Part shown: positions 18,189 through 31,119 of the stretch, piece by piece
Layout: each line of letters starts with the position of its first letter
How positions within the stretch are numbered: position 1 is the stretch's first letter
DNA from: Psychroserpens sp. Hel_I_66
GTDB taxonomy: Bacteria > Bacteroidota > Bacteroidia > Flavobacteriales > Flavobacteriaceae
DNA length: 64,000 nt
Assembly: GCF_000799465.1 (NCBI RefSeq)
Contig: NZ_JUGU01000001.1
Coordinates: 1,481,001 to 1,545,000 of the forward strand
Reading direction: 5' to 3'
The notes under the pieces: generated by a model
Told to the model about the DNA's origin: nothing
What the model saw: only the letters and a program-made list of their open reading frames with translations
Databases searched by the model: none
Program-made: the position numbers and the translations under genes

Positions 18189-19395
18189 GTGTTTGTTTTA
18201 AAATTTGCTGAATTAGATCTTGAGCTACCTCGGTTTTTGATTTAAGCTCATGAGCAATAATTTCATTGTGAGCAGTTATAAAAGTAACTTTATTTGTTGA
18301 ACCACCAAAACCTGCTCCTTTGTCATTTAAAGAATTTAAAACTATTAAATCCAGATTTTTTGTGACCAACTTCCCTTTTGCATGTTCTAACTCATCATTA
18401 GTTTCTAATGCAAAACCAACTAAAAACTGATCTTTTTTAATTGCTCCCAAAGATTTTAAGATGTCTTTTGTTTTCTCTAATTCAATAGTAAACGTTTGTT
18501 CTTTCTTTTTTATTTTTTGATCTGCAACATTTTTTGGTCTATAATCTGCAACCGCTGCCGAAAGTATGGCAATATGCGAGTTTTCGAAATGATTATGACA
18601 AGCATCATACATTTCTTGTGCACTGGTGACACGAATGACATCAATTAAACTATGCTCTACTATTTGATGTGATGGACCAGAAACCAAAATTACCTCAGCT
18701 CCAAAATTAGCTGCTGCCTTTGCAATTTCAAAACCCATTTTTCCGCTGGAGTGATTTCCGATAAACCGAACAGGGTCAATAGCTTCATAAGTTGGGCCTG
18801 CTGTGATTAATACTTTTTTACCTTTCAATGGTAGTTTACTTAAAATATCATTTTCTATAAAAACAACGATATCTTCAGGTTCTGCCATTCTCCCTTTACC
18901 AACTAGACCACTTGCCAATTCTCCAGATGTTGCTGGGATCATCACGTTTCCGAAGGAAAAAAGAGTCTCAAAAGACTTGGTGGTTGATGGGTGCTTGTAC
19001 ATATCCAGATCCATTGCTGGCGCAAAATAAACTGGACATTTTGCAGATAAATAGGTCGCCATCAACAAATTGTCACATGTACCGTTTGCCATCTTAGACA
19101 ATGTATTTGCAGTTGCTGGGGCGATAATTAAAAAATCTGCCCAAAGACCTAGCTCTACGTGATTGTTCCACATAGCATTGTCATCATCTTCATTTGTAAA
19201 TGAAGAATGGACAGGGTTTTTGGATAATGTTGAAAGCGTTAAAGGTGTAATGAAGTCTTTAGAAGCAGGCGTCATGACGACCTTTACGTTTGCGCCTGCT
19301 TTTATGAATAGTCTAACGAGACTGGCTGTCTTATAAGCAGCAATACCAGCAGTTATGCCTAATAGTATGTTTTTGCCACTTAGTATTGAAGACAT
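18181..19395 (-). CDS. coaBC: Phosphopantothenoylcysteine synthetase/decarboxylase
   Basis: The bifunctional CoA enzyme couples cysteine to 4'-phosphopantothenate and decarboxylates the product. Its 404 residues comprise an N-terminal CoaC flavoprotein domain (1-185; GITAGIAAYK FMN site, the substrate-recognition NxxM-like APAMDLDMY segment) and a C-terminal CoaB domain (186-404; LITAGPTYEAIDPVRFIGNHSSGKMG and the AAVADYRP motif). Length and motifs are intact. It starts 5 bases after rpoZ ends and overlaps the porD-like gene by 8 bases. Confidence 0.96.
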   Translation of the reverse strand: MSSILSGKNILLGITAGIAAYKTASLVRLFIKAGANVKVVMTPASKDFITPLTLSTLSKNPVHSSFTNEDDDNAMWNNHVELGLWADFLIIAPATANTLSKMANGTCDNLLMATYLSAKCPVYFAPAMDLDMYKHPSTTKSFETLFSFGNVMIPATSGELASGLVGKGRMAEPEDIVVFIENDILSKLPLKGKKVLITAGPTYEAIDPVRFIGNHSSGKMGFEIAKAAANFGAEVILVSGPSHQIVEHSLIDVIRVTSAQEMYDACHNHFENSHIAILSAAVADYRPKNVADQKIKKKEQTFTIELEKTKDILKSLGAIKKDQFLVGFALETNDELEHAKGKLVTKNLDLIVLNSLNDKGAGFGGSTNKVTFITAHNEIIAHELKSKTEVAQDLIQQILKQTHV

Positions 19396-19400
19396 GATGT

Positions 19401-19730
19401 TTATTCCTGAATGTCGTCGTCAGTATTTCTGTAATAAATCTTGTCATCTAACCATTCCTGAACAGCTAAAGCATGTGGCTTAGGCAATTTTTCATAGAAT
19501 TTAGACACTTCAATTTGCTCTTTGTTTTCAAAGATCTCTTCAAGACTGTCATTATATGTTGCAAACTCTTCAAGTTTATCAACCAACTCACGTCTAATAT
19601 CGGTGTTGATTTGCTCTGCTCTTTTAGAAATTACTGATATTGCTTCATAGATATTATCTGTTGAAGCATCTATGATATTTCTATCATAAGTTTCTGTAGA
19701 TACAGGAGCATTTGTCTTTTTTAAATCCAT
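19401..19730 (-). CDS. rpoZ: RNA polymerase subunit omega (Bacteroidota type)
   Basis: A 109-residue protein in the conserved slot between bamD and coaBC. It matches the longer omega subunit of Bacteroidota: DRNIIDASTDNIYEAISVISKRAEQI corresponds to the omega core helices, and the tail is acidic. Omega assists assembly of the beta' subunit into RNA polymerase. It begins 12 bases after bamD ends, which supports one operon. Confidence 0.85.
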   Translation of the reverse strand: MDLKKTNAPVSTETYDRNIIDASTDNIYEAISVISKRAEQINTDIRRELVDKLEEFATYNDSLEEIFENKEQIEVSKFYEKLPKPHALAVQEWLDDKIYYRNTDDDIQE

Positions 19731-19742
19731 CGTATGTAATAA

Positions 19743-20558
19743 TTAGCTTTTTGTATTATATTGTTGAAATGCGGTCATCATTTCTTCGTTCATTTTATTT
19801 GCTTCTGAAATAAATTCTGAATTTGGATAAAACTTTTTAAAGGTATTATAATAATTCATCGCAGTATTTAATCTGGCTTCTTGCTTTGACTTTATACTAT
19901 TGATCCCGAGTTTATAAGCAGAATCCAACCTATAAAACATAGCTTGTTCTCTAAAACTTGTACCTGGGAAATCAGCTAAAAAATTGTCAAATGCTTTAAT
20001 AGCTGCCAAATAATCTGAAGATTCAAAATAAGCGATACTGTTATATTGCTTTGCTATTTCAAATGCTTTTTTCTCTAATTTATAATCCAGTTCTTTTATA
20101 AGTGCATTGGCTTGTGGTAAAAATTCAGAATCTGGATATTTATTAACAAACAATTGCAACTTTTCTAAAGCCTCAATAGTTTCATGCTGTTCTTTACTAT
20201 AAACAGGAGATAAATGATAATAACTTTTAGCACCTAAAAAGGACGCTTCCTGAACTTTTTCACTAGTTGGGTAGCCATTCTCAAAACGATTTAACTGATA
20301 TCCAGCAGTGATATAATCTTTCATTTCATAAAAGGTTCTACCATACATGTACATGAGCTTTTCAGCTTGAGGCTTACCTCTATAATTTGGGACTATTTGA
20401 GCAAAAAGCTTATTGGCCTTAGACCACTTGCCTGCTTCAAATAATTCTGTACCCAGTTTAAACTTGGTTGCAATATCCTCAGATTTAAGTGCTTTTTGGT
20501 ATTCACTGCAAGAGCTAAAAACTAATAAAATTGCTAGTAAGTAAAATAATTTCTTCAT
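19743..20558 (-). CDS. bamD: Outer membrane assembly lipoprotein BamD
   Basis: A 271-residue lipoprotein with lipobox VFSSC (C17) and five tetratricopeptide-like repeats, including WSKANKLFAQIVPNYRGKPQAEKLMYMYGRTFYEMKDY split over two helices pairs, YLAAIKAFDNFLADFPGTSFREQAMFYR and MNYYNTFKKFYPNSEF. It belongs to the BAM complex that inserts beta-barrel proteins in the outer membrane. It is the first gene of the bamD-rpoZ-coaBC-porD unit, with a -7 promoter element (minus strand TACTTTTG, 20576-20583) just upstream. Confidence 0.92.
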   Translation of the reverse strand: MKKLFYLLAILLVFSSCSEYQKALKSEDIATKFKLGTELFEAGKWSKANKLFAQIVPNYRGKPQAEKLMYMYGRTFYEMKDYITAGYQLNRFENGYPTSEKVQEASFLGAKSYYHLSPVYSKEQHETIEALEKLQLFVNKYPDSEFLPQANALIKELDYKLEKKAFEIAKQYNSIAYFESSDYLAAIKAFDNFLADFPGTSFREQAMFYRLDSAYKLGINSIKSKQEARLNTAMNYYNTFKKFYPNSEFISEANKMNEEMMTAFQQYNTKS

Positions 20559-20575
20559 AAATAAAAAACAGGTTG

Positions 20576-20583
20576 CAAAAGTA
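20576..20583 (-). promoter_or_regulatory. -7 promoter element of the bamD operon
   Basis: The minus strand reads TACTTTTG, matching TAnnTTTG, 18 bases before the bamD start. This would give a very short leader. No clear -33 element is seen. Confidence 0.45.
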
Positions 20584-20693
20584 CGTATTTATAACGTATA
20601 ATAAAAACAATAATTATATGCTGATTAAACTTCAAAAATAACCGATGAATTTAGGCTCTCGCTATGTTTAAGTTATATTTAACTTTTTTAGTG

Positions 20694-21572
20694 TTAATCG
20701 AGTTTTTGCAGTGCTTGTGCAATATTTTTCTTAAGTTCTTTTGACGCTTCTACCAAAGGAAGTCTAACTGTAGATTTCGATAAGTCCAATGCTTCTAGAA
20801 CAGCTTTGATTCCTGCTGGATTGTTTTCAGAAAAAATAAGTGAAGTTAAATCCATTAATTGAAAATGCATATCGTAAGCTTCTTTAGCTTTACCTTCTAA
20901 ACCTAAATTTATCATCCTAGTAAATTGCTTAGGAACTGCTTGAGCCAAAACGGAAATCACTCCTGCTCCACCAGCCAACACTACTCCTAATACTAAATCA
21001 TCATCTCCAGATATGATCAAAAAATCCTCTGGTTTATCACGAAGTAATTTTAAATATTGATGTACATTATTTCCTGCTTCCTTAACCGCAATGATATTTT
21101 CAAAATCCTTTGCCAACCGTATTGTCGTTTCTGGTGACATATTTGATGACGTACGACCTGGTACATTATACAAAATAATATCTATTGGTGACGCTTTGGA
21201 AATAGCCTTAAAATGCTGGTAAATCCCCTCTTGCTGTGGTTTACTGTAGTATGGCGACACAGACAATAGTGCGTCGATGCCAGATAAGTCCGTAGATTTT
21301 ATTTCTTCAATAACATTCGCTGTATTATTTCCGCCAATCCCCAAAACCAAAGGCACTCTTCCATTATTTGCTTTAATGATTGTTTTTATAATCTCCTTCT
21401 TTTCTTCTTTAGTGATCGTTACACTTTCACCAGTAGTTCCAGAAATTACGATGTAATCTGTTCCGTTATTAATATTAAAATTAACTAAGTTTGATAATGC
21501 AGCATAATCCACACTCAAATCATCATTAAAAGGTGTAATTATGGCTATACCTGTACCACGAAATTTATTCAT
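20694..21572 (-). CDS. dapA: 4-hydroxy-tetrahydrodipicolinate synthase
   Basis: DapA condenses pyruvate with aspartate semialdehyde, the first committed step to diaminopimelate and lysine. A 292-residue TIM barrel with the substrate-binding GTTGES (45-50), catalytic Y135 in ILYNVPGRT, and Schiff-base K164 in IAVKEAGNN. It pairs functionally with dapF at 46.7 kb. Its start overlaps the stop of the DUF6913 gene by one base (21572), so the two are an operon. Confidence 0.96.
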   Translation of the reverse strand: MNKFRGTGIAIITPFNDDLSVDYAALSNLVNFNINNGTDYIVISGTTGESVTITKEEKKEIIKTIIKANNGRVPLVLGIGGNNTANVIEEIKSTDLSGIDALLSVSPYYSKPQQEGIYQHFKAISKASPIDIILYNVPGRTSSNMSPETTIRLAKDFENIIAVKEAGNNVHQYLKLLRDKPEDFLIISGDDDLVLGVVLAGGAGVISVLAQAVPKQFTRMINLGLEGKAKEAYDMHFQLMDLTSLIFSENNPAGIKAVLEALDLSKSTVRLPLVEASKELKKNIAQALQKLD

Positions 21573-22090
21573 TATATCTTATTTAAAACTGTTAAATATT
21601 TTTTTAATTCTTCGGAAAACAACTTAAAATCCTTAGGCTCTATATCAATAATCAAATCATACAACCTTTGATCTTCATTTGACAAACCTACTTTAAAACT
21701 TGCATTTGATGATGCTGTAACCAGATCAAGTGCTAAGTGGTTTTCCCTATAATAGCTAATTAGAACATCAAAGTCTTTGTCTACAAATGTTTTTAGATCA
21801 ACGTTATTTATTTTTCCTTTCCAGCCAAAATCCTTAGGATTAAAATATGTGTCCCAAAGCTCATTTGTAGCCTTATCGTCTTCAACAAAAGTAATAATCT
21901 TTGTATTTGCCCGTTGTATTCCCAATGATTTCAAAAACAATCTAAAGGCTTCAAAATCTGAAAATTCACTCCTATTCAAAATAACACCAACTTTAGACAT
22001 TTTAGTATTGCTAACTCTCACCTGTCGAGTATTTAACAATTTGTTGATGTATTTTTGATTTGATTTTTCTTTAAATACCTTTAAAATCAT
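21572..22090 (-). CDS. DUF6913 protein of unknown function
   Basis: A 172-residue soluble protein with no signal peptide or membrane helix. It resembles the family commonly annotated DUF6913 in Flavobacteria, with the conserved-looking PKDFGWKGKI and FDVLISYYREN segments, alternating strands and helices as in a small Rossmann-like fold. Function unknown. It is encoded immediately before dapA with a one-base overlap, which suggests coexpression with lysine/peptidoglycan precursor synthesis but does not prove a role there. Confidence 0.7.
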   Translation of the reverse strand: MILKVFKEKSNQKYINKLLNTRQVRVSNTKMSKVGVILNRSEFSDFEAFRLFLKSLGIQRANTKIITFVEDDKATNELWDTYFNPKDFGWKGKINNVDLKTFVDKDFDVLISYYRENHLALDLVTASSNASFKVGLSNEDQRLYDLIIDIEPKDFKLFSEELKKYLTVLNKI

Positions 22091-22108
22091 TTATCTTTAT
22101 ACTTTGTA

Positions 22109-22116
22109 CAAATGTA
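22109..22116 (-). promoter_or_regulatory. -7 promoter element of the DUF6913-dapA operon
   Basis: The minus strand reads TACATTTG, an exact TAnnTTTG match, ending 19 bases before the start of the DUF6913 gene. It lies in the divergent gap with the 5'-nucleotidase genes. A -33 TTTG is not obvious. Confidence 0.5.
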
Positions 22117-22162
22117 GTAAAAACACCTTTTAAGACATTCTAAACATTTCATAATAAAATTC

Positions 22163-22924
22163 ATGAATTATAAACATTTATCTCTATTTATTTGCTTGAC
22201 CATAGCTTGTTCATGCCATCAAGGAAAGGTTTATTTAAACCAAATTGAAGGCAAGCAGATTAATATTTCGGATAGCTTAAAAATAGATCAAAGTGTTGAA
22301 AACTTCATAAAACCCTATCGCGAGCATGTTAATTCAAATCTAGATAGTGTTCTTGCTTATTCCGTAGATACCTATTCAAAATCTGATGGAAAATACAATA
22401 CAGCAATCGGTAATATGATGGCAGATGCTGTTTACGAGCAATCCAATCCTGTTTTTAAAAGCAGAACTGGTGAAGATATTGATTTTGTGCTCCTTAACCA
22501 TGGAGGTATAAGAGGTATTATTTCTAAAGGAAACGTGACAACAAGAACCGCTTACGAGGTTATGCCTTTTGAGAATTCGGTGGTGGTGACAAAACTTAAA
22601 GGAGCTCAAGTTCAAGAGCTTTTAGATTACTTGACCAAAGCAAGGCGTGCACATCCCATTTCTAGATTAAGTCTTGTTTTAGATAAAGATGAACATTTAA
22701 AATCGTCTGCATTAAACGATAAGCCTATAGATTTTACTAAAACCTACAATGTTGCTACAAATGACTACCTCTCTAATGGTGGTGATGGCATGGATTTTTT
22801 TAAAACTAATGACAGTTTATATGTCTTGGATTACAAAATTAGAAATATACTTATTGATTATTTTACTAAAATTGATACACTTCAACCGGTTATTGATAAC
22901 CGATTTATAAAGTTAAAAAATTAA
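22163..22924 (+). CDS. 5'-nucleotidase C-terminal domain lipoprotein
   Basis: A 253-residue lipoprotein (lipobox IACSC, about C17) that consists only of the substrate-binding C-terminal domain of UshA-type 5'-nucleotidases. Visible family motifs: GNMMADAVYE, the nucleoside-binding LLNHGGIRG, YEVMPFENSVVV and the TNDYLSNGGDGMDFF region. The metallophosphatase domain is on the next gene, two bases downstream. The two would be expected to work as partners in periplasmic or surface nucleotide hydrolysis. Confidence 0.9.
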   Translation: MNYKHLSLFICLTIACSCHQGKVYLNQIEGKQINISDSLKIDQSVENFIKPYREHVNSNLDSVLAYSVDTYSKSDGKYNTAIGNMMADAVYEQSNPVFKSRTGEDIDFVLLNHGGIRGIISKGNVTTRTAYEVMPFENSVVVTKLKGAQVQELLDYLTKARRAHPISRLSLVLDKDEHLKSSALNDKPIDFTKTYNVATNDYLSNGGDGMDFFKTNDSLYVLDYKIRNILIDYFTKIDTLQPVIDNRFIKLKN

Positions 22925-22926
22925 GC

Positions 22927-23835
22927 ATGCAAAGACGGGATTTCATACAACAAACAGCAGCTGCAGGAGCTTTAATTGGACTTGGTGGATTAGGTCTCAC
23001 CTCATTTAAACCAGCAAATAAAAAGATCACCATCTTACATACAAATGATGTACATAGCCATATCGATGCCTTTGGACCAGAAGATGGACGAAACCCAAAC
23101 CAGGGAGGTGTTGCCAGAAGAGCAAGCTTAGTTGAAGCTATAAGAAAGGAAAATCCGCATACACTCTTATTAGATGCTGGAGACATTTTTCAAGGCACAC
23201 CATATTTCAACTATTATGGTGGAGAATTAGAGTTCAAATTAATGAGTATGCTTAAATACGATGTTGCAACTATTGGAAATCATGATTTTGACAATGGTAT
23301 CAGCGGACTTTACGCTCAATTACCACATGCCAAATTTGATTTCGTCTCCTCAAATTACGATTTTTCTAATACCATCATGGATACACATGTAAAACCGTAT
23401 CGCATCATAATTAAGGATGGAATTAAAATTGGGATTTTTGGCTTGGGCATTAAACTGGACGGTTTGGTTGATAAGAACATGTATAAAGAAACCGTGTATT
23501 TAGATCCCACGGAAATTGCTCAGGAAATGACTAAAATTCTCAAGGATGACGAAAAATGTGATCTCATCATCTGTTTATCGCATTTGGGTTATGATTATAG
23601 GAATTCTGAGAAAATTTCAGATTTAAAGTTAGCAGAAAACACTAAAGATATAGACCTGATTATTGGTGGACACACACATACGTTTTTGAAAAAACCTACG
23701 GTTGTGAAAAATTCCGAAGGAAAAAACATGTTGGTAAACCAAGTGGGTTGTTATGGTATTAACTTAGGTAAAATAGACTTCTACTTCGATGCAGATAAAA
23801 ACAAAGCTGCAGATGGAACTTCAATAATAGTATAG
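22927..23835 (+). CDS. 5'-nucleotidase metallophosphatase domain, Tat-exported
   Basis: A 302-residue calcineurin-like phosphatase with the metal-binding motifs ILHTNDVHSH, DAGDIFQGT, IGNHDFDNG, CLSHLGYD and GGHTHTF, that is, the N-terminal half of a UshA-type 5'-nucleotidase. The N-terminus QRRDFIQQTAAAGALIGLGGL is a twin-arginine signal, so it is folded with its metals before export. The partner C-terminal domain lies directly upstream as a lipoprotein with a Sec signal, so the two halves appear to use different export routes. Confidence 0.92.
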   Translation: MQRRDFIQQTAAAGALIGLGGLGLTSFKPANKKITILHTNDVHSHIDAFGPEDGRNPNQGGVARRASLVEAIRKENPHTLLLDAGDIFQGTPYFNYYGGELEFKLMSMLKYDVATIGNHDFDNGISGLYAQLPHAKFDFVSSNYDFSNTIMDTHVKPYRIIIKDGIKIGIFGLGIKLDGLVDKNMYKETVYLDPTEIAQEMTKILKDDEKCDLIICLSHLGYDYRNSEKISDLKLAENTKDIDLIIGGHTHTFLKKPTVVKNSEGKNMLVNQVGCYGINLGKIDFYFDADKNKAADGTSIIV

Positions 23836-23852
23836 ATTTTTTCTTCGGAAAA

Positions 23853-24629
23853 TTAAAAATTCACGGGCATTTGGCGCAACTTTTCAGTGGTGGTAATAAA
23901 GTATTTACTAATATCAACACGCTCATTTGTATGCCTATTCGTTTGATAATCATAAACATATTTGTACAGCAAAAATAAACCAGACGTATGGAGGATTATT
24001 TGAAACAACTCAAATACCCAAAAATAAACGTACATATCACATATATAGTTTAGTACATCTGAAAACACGAAGCAAAATATCATCAATAAAAAAGTGATAG
24101 ACTGTGCAGTTTCCCTGCTCAAATAAACAGCAAACCCAAAATAGGTCAATGCAATTAGAGCTATACCGTGGCATATATACAATATAAGATTTGTATTATC
24201 AATAAAATTGCTTTTAGCAACATCATACAAAGTGTAAAGAAAATAAGTGTTTAATAATAAAACTACTATTAAATAAACAGTAACGAGTCCTTCAAACTTT
24301 ACCTTTTTCAATTTACCTAACAACACAAATATTAAAAGCAAGTAAGCTCCTATATAAAACACTTTTGAAAGCTTTGAAGACAAATCACCAAAATCAAAAA
24401 CCGAAAATGCATCACCAATAAAAAAAACGAGAAAAATAGTTAAAAAAACATTTGCCATTTTATACAATTGGCAAAAATACCCAGTCAATAGCAGCGCAAC
24501 AGTAATTAAGGTAATAATTTTAGTAACTAATCCAACATCAAAATATACTGACATTGTTGTTGCGAAAGACATTAGTAATAACAATATCACCAACACTTTA
24601 TTAGGACTTATTTTTGTTGTCTTTTGCAT
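23853..24629 (-). CDS. Multi-pass membrane protein, possibly YhhN/TMEM86-like
   Basis: A 258-residue protein with about eight predicted membrane segments and a short polar C-terminus. The spaced motifs FFIGDAFSVFD in the third or fourth helix and CFVFSDVLNYI in the seventh recall the GD and SD motifs of the YhhN/TMEM86 lysoplasmalogenase family, but similarity is weak and the assignment is tentative. A paralogue of similar length and motif spacing lies at 25169-25903 on the same strand. Function unknown. Confidence 0.6.
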   Translation of the reverse strand: MQKTTKISPNKVLVILLLLMSFATTMSVYFDVGLVTKIITLITVALLLTGYFCQLYKMANVFLTIFLVFFIGDAFSVFDFGDLSSKLSKVFYIGAYLLLIFVLLGKLKKVKFEGLVTVYLIVVLLLNTYFLYTLYDVAKSNFIDNTNLILYICHGIALIALTYFGFAVYLSRETAQSITFLLMIFCFVFSDVLNYICDMYVYFWVFELFQIILHTSGLFLLYKYVYDYQTNRHTNERVDISKYFITTTEKLRQMPVNF

Positions 24630-24650
24630 AGCAGATTATGATGGGAAAAG

Positions 24651-24658
24651 CAAATATA
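24651..24658 (-). promoter_or_regulatory. -7 promoter element of the first YhhN-like gene
   Basis: The minus strand reads TATATTTG (TAnnTTTG), 22 bases before the start at 24629. No convincing -33 element. Confidence 0.45.
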
Positions 24659-24775
24659 TAAAATTATTTGTATTTGAACGTGATAACAATACGTTTTATC
24701 GATTTTTGATGCAAAATTAATGTACAACTGTAGGAATTCAAATTTTAAGCGTCTAAAAATAAATACGTTTAAATT

Positions 24776-25165
24776 ATGAAAAAACACATCCCTTTTCTAT
24801 TGAGATTAATTATTGCAATAATCCTCATACAAACACTAAGATTCAAGTTTACGGGAGCTCCAGAAAGCATTTATATTTTTAAACAAATTGGACTAGAACC
24901 AATGGGAAGAATCGGAATTGGAATTTTAGAATTAATTGCAGGTATTTTATTGCTCATAAAAAGAACAGCTTGGTTAGGAGCATTACTAACTTTGGGAGTT
25001 ATTGGTGGCGCAATTATAATGCACTTAACAATATTGGGGATAGACGTTAAAGGAGATGGAGGCATCTTGTTTTTTACTGCAGTTGCAACATTTACAATGG
25101 CATCAATTGTACTTTTTATTTATAGAAAAAACATTCCGTTTTTTGGTAAGGACCTAAAGGGTTAA
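24776..25165 (+). CDS. DoxX-like small membrane protein
   Basis: A 129-residue protein with four membrane segments. The pattern LRLIIAIILIQTLRFKFTGAPES, GRIGIGILELIAGILLLI, LGALLTLGVIGGAIIMHL and a last helix near 100-117 matches the DoxX/DoxD-like family, with the charged RFKFTG stretch after the first helix. The family has been linked to redox and thiol metabolism in other bacteria, but nothing here fixes a substrate. It stands alone between two oppositely oriented paralogous membrane protein genes. Confidence 0.75.
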   Translation: MKKHIPFLLRLIIAIILIQTLRFKFTGAPESIYIFKQIGLEPMGRIGIGILELIAGILLLIKRTAWLGALLTLGVIGGAIIMHLTILGIDVKGDGGILFFTAVATFTMASIVLFIYRKNIPFFGKDLKG

Positions 25166-25168
25166 GAT

Positions 25169-25903
25169 CTATTCTAAGTTAATAGGTTCTTCAGCTTGAA
25201 CAAATTTAGACTTTGTAATAGACTGTAAATAAAGAAAAATAAATGCAATTATAAAAAACAGCGAGCACAGTATATTCAACATGCTGTTTGTTTCAGAAAT
25301 GTAGTAATAAGCAAGTTGTAATATTTCAGAAAAAACAATACATATAGAACCTATTAGTAAATTCATGGACTTTTTATCCTCTTTGTACATGTAATTTATC
25401 ATAGATAAGCACATTAAAAATACAACCACTGCATTATAGCTCAACTCCATTATAAATTCTGAATTTGACAACTCATGCTTAGTAATATCTGTTACTATAT
25501 AAGCAACAAACACACCTAAACCAGACAATAAAATAGTTTGAAGGGGAAATTTAGAAATAACCCTAATTAAATTCACAGCATCTAATACCCTAAAAATCAA
25601 AAACAAATAAGCAAGAATATATAAACTATTGCCTATGTAATAGAAATAATCAAAATTAGGATCAATATCAAAATTCTCAACCCACGTTATGAAATTAAAA
25701 AAGTCTGCGATAATAAACGTAAAAAGAAATAACATAAAAAATATATGCTTTTTCTCGACTTTAAGAATATATAGTGCAGTTAATAACAACATAGCCAAAG
25801 CTCTAATACCCGAAGCCTCAATCTCCAAAGTTTGAGATTGGAGACCGACAAATAAGATGCATAGAAGGATAAGAATAACCTCTAAAATTTTATTTACGTT
25901 CAT
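25169..25903 (-). CDS. Multi-pass membrane protein, paralogue of the 23.9 kb gene
   Basis: A 244-residue protein with about eight membrane segments, similar in length and layout to the protein encoded at 23853-24629. Where that one has GD and SD motifs, this one has FIIADFFNFITW and IVFSEILQLAYYY, so the acidic residues remain in place. It may be a divergent YhhN/TMEM86-like protein; no function can be asserted. Its stop is 3 bases from the convergent stop of the DoxX-like gene. Confidence 0.6.
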   Translation of the reverse strand: MNVNKILEVILILLCILFVGLQSQTLEIEASGIRALAMLLLTALYILKVEKKHIFFMLFLFTFIIADFFNFITWVENFDIDPNFDYFYYIGNSLYILAYLFLIFRVLDAVNLIRVISKFPLQTILLSGLGVFVAYIVTDITKHELSNSEFIMELSYNAVVVFLMCLSMINYMYKEDKKSMNLLIGSICIVFSEILQLAYYYISETNSMLNILCSLFFIIAFIFLYLQSITKSKFVQAEEPINLE

Positions 25904-25925
25904 AACTTGTTCATTAATAGCGAAA

Positions 25926-25933
25926 CAAATATA
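25926..25933 (-). promoter_or_regulatory. -7 promoter element of the second YhhN-like gene
   Basis: The minus strand reads TATATTTG (TAnnTTTG), 23 bases before the start at 25903, nearly the same spacing as for the paralogue at 24651-24658. Confidence 0.45.
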
Positions 25934-26001
25934 TGAACAAAAAAATAAAATCAGTTAAAATCACATATTTAATCGATAAAAAACATAATAAGGTAAGAAT
26001 T

Positions 26002-30333
<4,332 letters not shown>

Positions 30334-30347
30334 AAGACTAATTATCC

Positions 30348-30370
30348 TGCAAGGTTTGAAAAACCTTGTA
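30348..30370. repeat. Small hairpin repeat after the GH20 gene
   Basis: An inverted repeat with 10-base arms (TGCAAGGTTT and AAACCTTGTA, one G-U type mismatch, loop GAA). It lies 15 bases past the GH20 stop. The short CAAGGTTT-AAACCTTG hairpin is reminiscent of a family of intergenic repeats I have seen in flavobacterial genomes. There is no T run, so it is not an ordinary terminator. Confidence 0.6.
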
Positions 30371-30387
30371 AGTATCTAAAAAAAAGA

Positions 30388-30405
30388 TTCCCACTTTCGT
30401 GGGAA
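30388..30405. repeat. TTCCCAC/GTGGGAA hairpin just before cutC
   Basis: A perfect 7-base stem with loop TTTC, ending 6 bases before the cutC ATG. It resembles another small flavobacterial intergenic hairpin family (TTCCCG...CGGGAA type). Its position could hide or frame the cutC start. Confidence 0.6.
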
Positions 30406-30411
30406 ATAAGT

Positions 30412-31119
30412 ATGACATTAGAAATCTGCGCAAATAGTTACCAATCTGCAAAAAATGCCCAAGACGCTGGAGCACATCGCGTCGAGCTTTGTAGCGAATT
30501 ATCGATTGGTGGCATTACACCAAGTTACGGATTAATTAAAAAGGTGATCAACGAATTAGACATCAAAACTTTTGTTTTATTACGCCCGCGAAGTGGGAAT
30601 TTTAACTACAATACCTCTGAATTTGAGATTATCAAAAAAGATATTGAAATATGCAAAGAGCTAGGTTGTCACGGTATTGTCTCCGGAGTTTTAAAAGAAG
30701 ATAATACTATTGATACTGAAAGAACTCTCGAGCTTATAGAGCTTTCAAAACCAATGGCATTTACATTTCATCGTGCATTTGATTTAGTTCCCGATACAGA
30801 AAAAGCATTGGAGCAATTAATTGATTTGGGAGTTGAGAGGGTTTTAACTTCCGGACAACAACCAAGAGCGATTCAAGGTTTAAATGCTCTAAAGGTTTTA
30901 CAAGATCAAGCCCAAAATAGAATAACGATTCTTGTTGGTAGCGGAGTTTCATCAGCAAATGCAAAGACATTTAAAACTGCTGGTTTTGAAGAAATCCATG
31001 CGTCAGCTTCTCAAGTGATACCAAATAATAATGATAACTCTTCTTATTTTGGCAATACGCCTCAAACCGTTTCTAGTGTAAAAGAAATCAAAGCCCTTTT
31101 AAAAGCCATCGATGACTAA
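30412..31119 (+). CDS. cutC: CutC family protein
   Basis: A 235-residue TIM-barrel protein of the CutC family: LEICANSYQSAKNAQDAGAHRVELCSEL split by an N-terminal strand, GGITPSYG, VLLRPRSGNFNY, FHRAFD and LTSGQQP. It was historically called copper homeostasis protein, but its biochemical role is unsettled. Here it lies between GH20 and GH2 glycosidase genes and overlaps the GH2 gene by 8 bases, so a link to glycan breakdown is more suggestive than copper. The ATG sits right after a hairpin repeat. Confidence 0.9.
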   Translation: MTLEICANSYQSAKNAQDAGAHRVELCSELSIGGITPSYGLIKKVINELDIKTFVLLRPRSGNFNYNTSEFEIIKKDIEICKELGCHGIVSGVLKEDNTIDTERTLELIELSKPMAFTFHRAFDLVPDTEKALEQLIDLGVERVLTSGQQPRAIQGLNALKVLQDQAQNRITILVGSGVSSANAKTFKTAGFEEIHASASQVIPNNNDNSSYFGNTPQTVSSVKEIKALLKAIDD

